Positions 41,635-45,270 of a stretch of 45,270 nucleotides of DNA are shown here, one piece after another. Source of the DNA: Verrucomicrobiota bacterium (GTDB lineage Bacteria > Verrucomicrobiota > Verrucomicrobiia > Verrucomicrobiales > Verrucomicrobiaceae); assembly GCA_963204975.1 (NCBI GenBank), contig CAUJJC010000354.1:1-45270 (forward strand), read 5' to 3'. The notes under the pieces were generated by a model, which worked only from the letters and a program-made list of their open reading frames with translations, made no database searches and was not told the origin of the DNA. The number at the start of each line of letters is the position of its first letter. The stretch's first letter is position 1. A program made the translations under genes and the position numbers.

Positions 41635-43260
41635 TCACTTCCCACCCGCCTTCGCCCGAAGGATCGGAGCCAGCCACTTCGCCGTCTCGTCCGCGATCAC
41701 ATTGTAGCCGGACAGGCTCGGGTGCCGGTCACCGGTCCAGCCCGGCAGATGGCCGAAGAGACCATCGAGACGATTGTCGAGCACCACCACCTGCGGGTCA
41801 GCGCCCGGCTGAACATAGGGCGTCGCGAGCGGACGGAGGGCCTCAGGGATCTTCGCCAGCGAGTAGCGGCGGTAGTTCAGCATGTCCGGGCCTTTCTTCA
41901 GCTCGGCGAGGTAACGCGGCGCGATGTCGAAGAGGGTGAGGTCCTCATCCTTCGCGATCTTCTTCACCAGGTCGTTGATGTTGTCGTGCAGCGCGGTGGG
42001 CGAATACGGAATGACCGTCATCGGAATCAGCATCGCCTTCGGATGATCCTTCTTCAGCCGCTCCAGCAGTTCGTGGAAGTCCTTCGGGAAGTTCTCAGCG
42101 AACTTCTCGCGCTTGGCGATGTCGTTGATGCCATAGCGGATGAAGATGTAGTCCGCCTGCGGCTTCGTCTTCACCGCCTTGTCGTAGCGCGTGTCCAGCA
42201 GGCGTTTGATGGACTCACCGCTCACGCCCTCATTGTAAACATCGCAGGGGGGAAGCCCAGGCTCCGTGGCGAGCTTGATGCGCAGCATGTCTTCGAACTG
42301 CGGTTCATCGGGAGCCATCTTCTTCGGGATGCTTGCCTCCGTCGTGCTATCACCCAGCAGGATGATCTGCGTGCGCGGCTCGCCCGCCGTCTTGTCGCTG
42401 AAGGCAAAGGGCTTGCCGCCGATGAATTGATCGCTCGTGATCGTCGGGCAGATCAGCCGTTCCACATGCTGCGTGAACAGCTCCGTGCCGCGCCCATGGC
42501 TCACGAAGGGCCAGCGAGCCGGGTTATACATCGTGTCCGTGAGATCGCGCATCAGCACCACATGCTTGCCATTCTTCGCCAGTTGACGCAGACCGAACGG
42601 ACGACCACTCACGCACATGTTGAGATGCACGCCCATGAGGATGACGTTGTCGATGCGGCGCGCATCCAGCAGGTTCCAGATCTCCGTGCCCGAGTCACTG
42701 ATCGCATCCTTGTCCTGATCAATGCGCAGCACGTCGATCTGCTTCGTCCACGGCGCTTTCGGATTCAGCCCCTTGCCTTCCAGTTCCTTCGCCCAGGCCT
42801 CGTGCTCGGCAGGATCATCATCTTCACCGCCATCGCTTTGATCCAATGGATACACGGCCAGCTCCTCCGACGGGATCTGTTTGCACCACTCGCCGATCTT
42901 GTCCGGCACCCGAGCCGCCTGCGGAGCGCTCTTCGCTCGTTCACGCGCTGGAGTGCCCTCGTAGGGTTTCATGCAACTGCTCGGCGCATGAATAATGAGC
43001 ACGCCCTGCGCCCGCGCCTTCTCCAGCACCTCGTTCATGCGCGGAGCCATCTCGCCCTCCCTCGTCACCGCATTCTTGCAGTGGTGCAGGTCCCACATGT
43101 CGCACACGATGATCGCTGTGCGCGAAGGCAGCCACGATTCCTTCACCAGCTTCGCCTGGTTCGTCGGCGACCGACTTTGCAAGGTCAGTGACAACGGTGT
43201 CTCCTGGGCAAGGACCGGGAGTGCAAGGGCAAGGAGGCAGAAGAACGAAAGCAGGCGCAT
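41635..43260 (-). CDS. Secreted isochorismatase-like / SGNH hydrolase fusion
   Basis: A 541-residue exported protein with a signal peptide (MRLLSFFCLLALALPVLAQ). The first half is an isochorismatase-like cysteine hydrolase: IIVCDMWDLHHCKN with D54, and GVHLNMCVSGRPF with the nucleophile C216. The second half (from about 296) is an SGNH/GDSL hydrolase with GDS (S305), a glycine block (NEGVSGES), GIND (377-380) and DRHPSLSGY (D511, H513; DxH rather than the usual DxxH). The start at 43260 was chosen so that the signal peptide begins the protein; an in-frame ATG at 43272 adds four residues. It likely acts on amide and ester substrates in the envelope or outside the cell. It is convergent with M19 with no gap. 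Confidence 0.9.
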   Translation of the reverse strand: MRLLSFFCLLALALPVLAQETPLSLTLQSRSPTNQAKLVKESWLPSRTAIIVCDMWDLHHCKNAVTREGEMAPRMNEVLEKARAQGVLIIHAPSSCMKPYEGTPARERAKSAPQAARVPDKIGEWCKQIPSEELAVYPLDQSDGGEDDDPAEHEAWAKELEGKGLNPKAPWTKQIDVLRIDQDKDAISDSGTEIWNLLDARRIDNVILMGVHLNMCVSGRPFGLRQLAKNGKHVVLMRDLTDTMYNPARWPFVSHGRGTELFTQHVERLICPTITSDQFIGGKPFAFSDKTAGEPRTQIILLGDSTTEASIPKKMAPDEPQFEDMLRIKLATEPGLPPCDVYNEGVSGESIKRLLDTRYDKAVKTKPQADYIFIRYGINDIAKREKFAENFPKDFHELLERLKKDHPKAMLIPMTVIPYSPTALHDNINDLVKKIAKDEDLTLFDIAPRYLAELKKGPDMLNYRRYSLAKIPEALRPLATPYVQPGADPQVVVLDNRLDGLFGHLPGWTGDRHPSLSGYNVIADETAKWLAPILRAKAGGK

Positions 43261-43326
43261 GGCTTCTGGCATACGTCACGTCGCCGGGCGTTTACGCAAA
43301 AGAGGCACTCCGCGTCGTCTGGAGAC

Positions 43327-43743
43327 TCACTTTGACGTGGTGAAGGGATTGACCACCTCGGTCATGGGAAAGTCAGATTCGTTGCGCGTCACCACCGTGA
43401 GTGACCACGCGCGGGCAATCGCCGCGATCTGGCTGTCGAGCAGCGGTGGAGAGAATCCGGCAGCCGAGACCAGACGCGAGTAGCGGGCCCATTCCCACGC
43501 TGCCGATTCGTCGAATGGCAGGATGCGATCACGATAGTCCTCTTGAATGAATCGAAGCTCAGTCGTCAGAGCGTGCTTACGTTTGCCGTCGTCGAGGGCT
43601 TCAATCCCCGCAGCGATCTCGGCCAGCACCAGCGCGCACAGCATCGTTTCGTCCTCATGTTCCCTCATCCATTCGAGCACACCCTCGTCCGGGCGCGCTT
43701 TCATGAGTTCAGAGACCACATTGCTGTCGAGCAGGAACTTCAC
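43327..43743 (-). CDS. VapC-like PIN-domain toxin
   Basis: A 138-residue PIN ribonuclease, about the normal VapC length. The four acidic catalytic residues are visible: D6 (FLLDSNVVSE), E42 (LAEIAAG), D103 (LLDSQIAAIA) and D124 (RNESDF). It starts with GTG at 43743, which overlaps the antitoxin stop as GTGA, a sign of translational coupling. VapC toxins usually cut initiator tRNA or ribosomal RNA. The target here is unknown. The pair lies in a small island of accessory genes between the fusion gene and a DUF1080-like gene. Confidence 0.9.
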   Translation of the reverse strand: MKFLLDSNVVSELMKARPDEGVLEWMREHEDETMLCALVLAEIAAGIEALDDGKRKHALTTELRFIQEDYRDRILPFDESAAWEWARYSRLVSAAGFSPPLLDSQIAAIARAWSLTVVTRNESDFPMTEVVNPFTTSK

Positions 43744-43982
43744 AACTCAATCGGATCAGGCATGGGGTCGCGCCGAGGAGACAACTCGATTCCGCGCAGA
43801 GCCTGGAAGCTCTCCACCAGCGACCGCCGGGGCTTCCGTTCAGGGCGCAGCATGATGATTCCCGATGTGGAAATCAGCACATCGAATCTCTTGGAAGGGC
43901 ATGATTCCGCGATCCGGTGCGCCTCCAGAGGCAAGACCAGATGGCCGTGAGAATCGAGCGTGGCTGTCATGGTCTTGATCAT
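43740..43982 (-). CDS. AbrB/VapB-type antitoxin
   Basis: An 80-residue protein with an AbrB/MazE-like swapped-hairpin N-terminus (MTATLDSHGHLVLPLEAHRI) that should bind DNA. The basic C-terminus (RPERKPRRSLVESFQALRGI) should wrap the toxin. It is upstream of and overlaps the PIN toxin gene, the normal antitoxin-first order, so it probably represses its own operon. The start is uncertain between ATG 43982 (MIKTMTAT) and ATG 43970 (MTATLD); neither has a clear ribosome binding site. Confidence 0.85.
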   Translation of the reverse strand: MIKTMTATLDSHGHLVLPLEAHRIAESCPSKRFDVLISTSGIIMLRPERKPRRSLVESFQALRGIELSPRRDPMPDPIEL

Positions 43983-44104
43983 ATCAGGGCTCGCATTCGC
44001 GTGCAATCCTAGGATGCCGGCGACAAAGGGGGAAGGTCGCATTCACGATAAGGGCGTCCCTGGTGAAGGATCACCGCCGCCACCTCGTTCCCCTTCATCA
44101 CCTC

Positions 44105-44854
44105 ATGAATATTCGTCCCCTCCTTGTTCTCTCCATCTTCGCCACCGCCACCCTCCTGGCCGAAACACCGAAGATCCCCCGGAAGTCCATCGCCCAGAAG
44201 ACCAACCTCCTCTTTGAAGACAACATGGACGGCACCACCCGCGATGCGAAGTGGCACCGCGTCGTGGACACCTTCACCTGGGAGAACAACATGCTCAAAG
44301 GCACCCAGACCCGCGTCGAGGACACCCCTTCCAAGGACGGCAAAACCATCGTCAAAGCCCACGCCGCCGTCTATGGCCTGGAGCTGCCCACTCAGGACAG
44401 CGTCGTCGAGACCAAGATCAAATTCGATGGCTGCACCATGATCGATGTCGAGTTCGATGATCGCAAATACACCGGCTCCCACTACGGTCATCTCTGCCGC
44501 GCCCGCGTGCATCTGGACAAGGTGGTCATCATGGACGAGCGCGAAGGCAGCCAGAACGAGGTGCTCAAAGCCATGCTGCCGGACCCCGCGAAGAAAGCCG
44601 AGGCCGCCAAGGCCATCGCCGCCCACACCGCCACCTTCCCCCTCGCGCGCAAGCTCGAGCCCGGCAAGATCTACAGCCTCACCGTTGAGACCGTCGGCGA
44701 AGCCATGCGCGTCACCATCGACGACAAGCCCGTCGCCTACTTCAAGTCCCCCGGCATCGGCCACGCCACCAAGTCCAAGATCGAACTCGGCGTCGCCGGC
44801 CAGAGCGGTTGGTTCGACGACATCAAAGTCTGGAACGCCACCCCCGCGAAGTGA
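44105..44854 (+). CDS. Secreted DUF1080-like (3-keto-disaccharide hydrolase-like) protein
   Basis: A 249-residue exported protein. A signal peptide (MNIRPLLVLSIFATATLLAE) is followed by a beta-jellyroll with LFEDNMDGTTRDAKWHRV near the start and a closing GVAGQSGWFDDIKVWNA. This is the pattern of DUF1080/3-keto-disaccharide hydrolase or concanavalin-like domains common in Planctomycetes and Verrucomicrobiota. Catalytic residues cannot be named with confidence. The start at 44105 gives the signal peptide; the reading frame extends upstream to 44063. It is divergent from the VapBC pair, about 120 bp away. Confidence 0.78.
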   Translation: MNIRPLLVLSIFATATLLAETPKIPRKSIAQKTNLLFEDNMDGTTRDAKWHRVVDTFTWENNMLKGTQTRVEDTPSKDGKTIVKAHAAVYGLELPTQDSVVETKIKFDGCTMIDVEFDDRKYTGSHYGHLCRARVHLDKVVIMDEREGSQNEVLKAMLPDPAKKAEAAKAIAAHTATFPLARKLEPGKIYSLTVETVGEAMRVTIDDKPVAYFKSPGIGHATKSKIELGVAGQSGWFDDIKVWNATPAK

Positions 44855-45099
44855 TTCGTTCCCCACGGACGGGCACGGACGAACCCAACCCCGAACCTCC
44901 GCTGACTGAACCGTGAGTGTCAGTCAGTGTGAGTCAGTGGTTCAACACCATCAGCCACCCGGTGCTGCCAGCCAGCAGCGAAAATCGCCGCCCCTGCCAC
45001 CTTCCCACGACCGGACCCTGCCAAGGCGCTGACCGATCCCCCGAGAACAGCAGCCCATGAGTGTTCAGTGAGTGTCCATGAGTGGTCCCCGATGATGGA
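44855..45099. other. Gene-free stretch before the terminal repeat
   Basis: No convincing gene is seen. It contains GAGTGT/CAGTCAGTG-type short repeats (about 44914-44940 and 45066-45085) and a hairpin from TGAACC (44907-44912) to GGTTCA (44939-44944) that could end transcription of the preceding gene, without a T-run. Together with the repeat at 45100 it makes about 415 bases without a gene. Confidence 0.5.
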
Positions 45100-45270
45100 G
45101 CCCTCTCGAACGTCGTCCGACCCCTCTCGAACGCCGTCCGACCCCTCTCGAACGCCGTCCGACCCCTCTCGAACGCCGTCCGACCCCTCTCGAACGTCGT
45201 CCGACCCCTCTCGAACGTCGTCCGACCCCTCTCGAACGTCGTCCGACCCCTCTCGAACGTCGTCCGACCC
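45100..45270. repeat. 21-bp tandem repeat at the right edge
   Basis: Eight complete copies of CCCCTCTCGAACGTCGTCCG plus a final A, and the start of a ninth, run to the window edge; the first copy begins with G instead of C. Copies 2-4 carry CGCCGTCC and copies 1 and 5-8 carry CGTCGTCC. Each unit contains a near-palindrome TCGAACG-N-CGTCCGA. The unit is seven codons long and has no stop codon in any of the six frames. There are no unique spacers, so it is not a CRISPR array. The array continues beyond the window. Confidence 0.97.

Noticed and set aside
41722-43191. Long + strand frame opposite the isochorismatase-SGNH fusion
   Set aside because: An antisense shadow; the minus-strand gene has a signal peptide and two sets of catalytic motifs.
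45100-45270. CRISPR array
   Set aside because: Units are directly adjacent with no unique spacers and no cas genes nearby; the same holds for the array at 1-150.

Overview
The window most likely comes from a member of the Verrucomicrobiota, probably near Verrucomicrobiales. The evidence is GC-rich coding sequence, two secreted planctomycete/verrucomicrobial-type cytochrome proteins (PSCyt1-DUF1549-DUF1553), ECF sigma genes paired with zinc-ribbon Ser/Thr kinases, NPCBM and DUF1080-like secreted domains, and many exported hydrolases. Both ends of the window lie inside tandem repeats (7-bp units at the left, 21-bp units at the right). It may therefore be a contig whose assembly broke on repeats.

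Layout. 1-10561: a heptamer repeat, a PSCyt/DUF1549/DUF1553 protein, recR converging on prfC, a small unknown gene, kamA (lysine 2,3-aminomutase), an HTH regulator with a lipoprotein gene, and recD2. 10562-19479: the regulatory and accessory core. It starts with a patchwork of three gene fragments (ECF sigma N-terminus, carboxypeptidase-regulatory-like piece, polyvalent-protein-kinase-like C-terminus). Two ECF sigma / membrane Ser/Thr kinase pairs follow in tandem. The first kinase carries a metzincin-like zinc protease motif and an NPCBM domain; the second has a helical repeat-like tail. The two kinase genes share a nearly identical central stretch that contains a hairpin-forming insert in the activation loop. 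19510-25214: prfA and rpmE (with an intrinsic terminator between them), a coiled-coil membrane protein, tRNA-Asp, a one-domain MGMT-like gene, a PIG-L deacetylase and a ClpX-like AAA+ ATPase. The ATPase overlaps by 4 bp a membrane cyclase homologue that lacks its metal-binding aspartates. 26777-32577: secreted proteins, including a zinc phospholipase C/P1-nuclease-fold protein with an NPCBM tail, a second PSCyt/DUF1549/DUF1553 protein and a serine hydrolase. 32660-37668: leuB, a J-like-domain membrane protein, pfkA, a small secreted protein and tRNA-Val. 37714-45270: a family 2 glycosyltransferase, a neutral-ceramidase-like protein, an M19 dipeptidase homologue, an isochorismatase-SGNH fusion, a VapBC-type toxin-antitoxin pair, a DUF1080-like secreted protein and the terminal 21-bp repeat.

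How the genes work together. Core functions (translation termination, recombination repair, leucine synthesis, glycolysis, tRNAs) are scattered among lineage-specific secreted hydrolases. The ECF-kinase block reads as two signalling modules in which a membrane kinase senses the envelope or exterior and controls an adjacent sigma factor. The kinase-protease-NPCBM fusion is the strongest candidate for a little-described system. The ClpX-like/degenerate-cyclase pair and several palindromic repeat elements are the other main points of interest.
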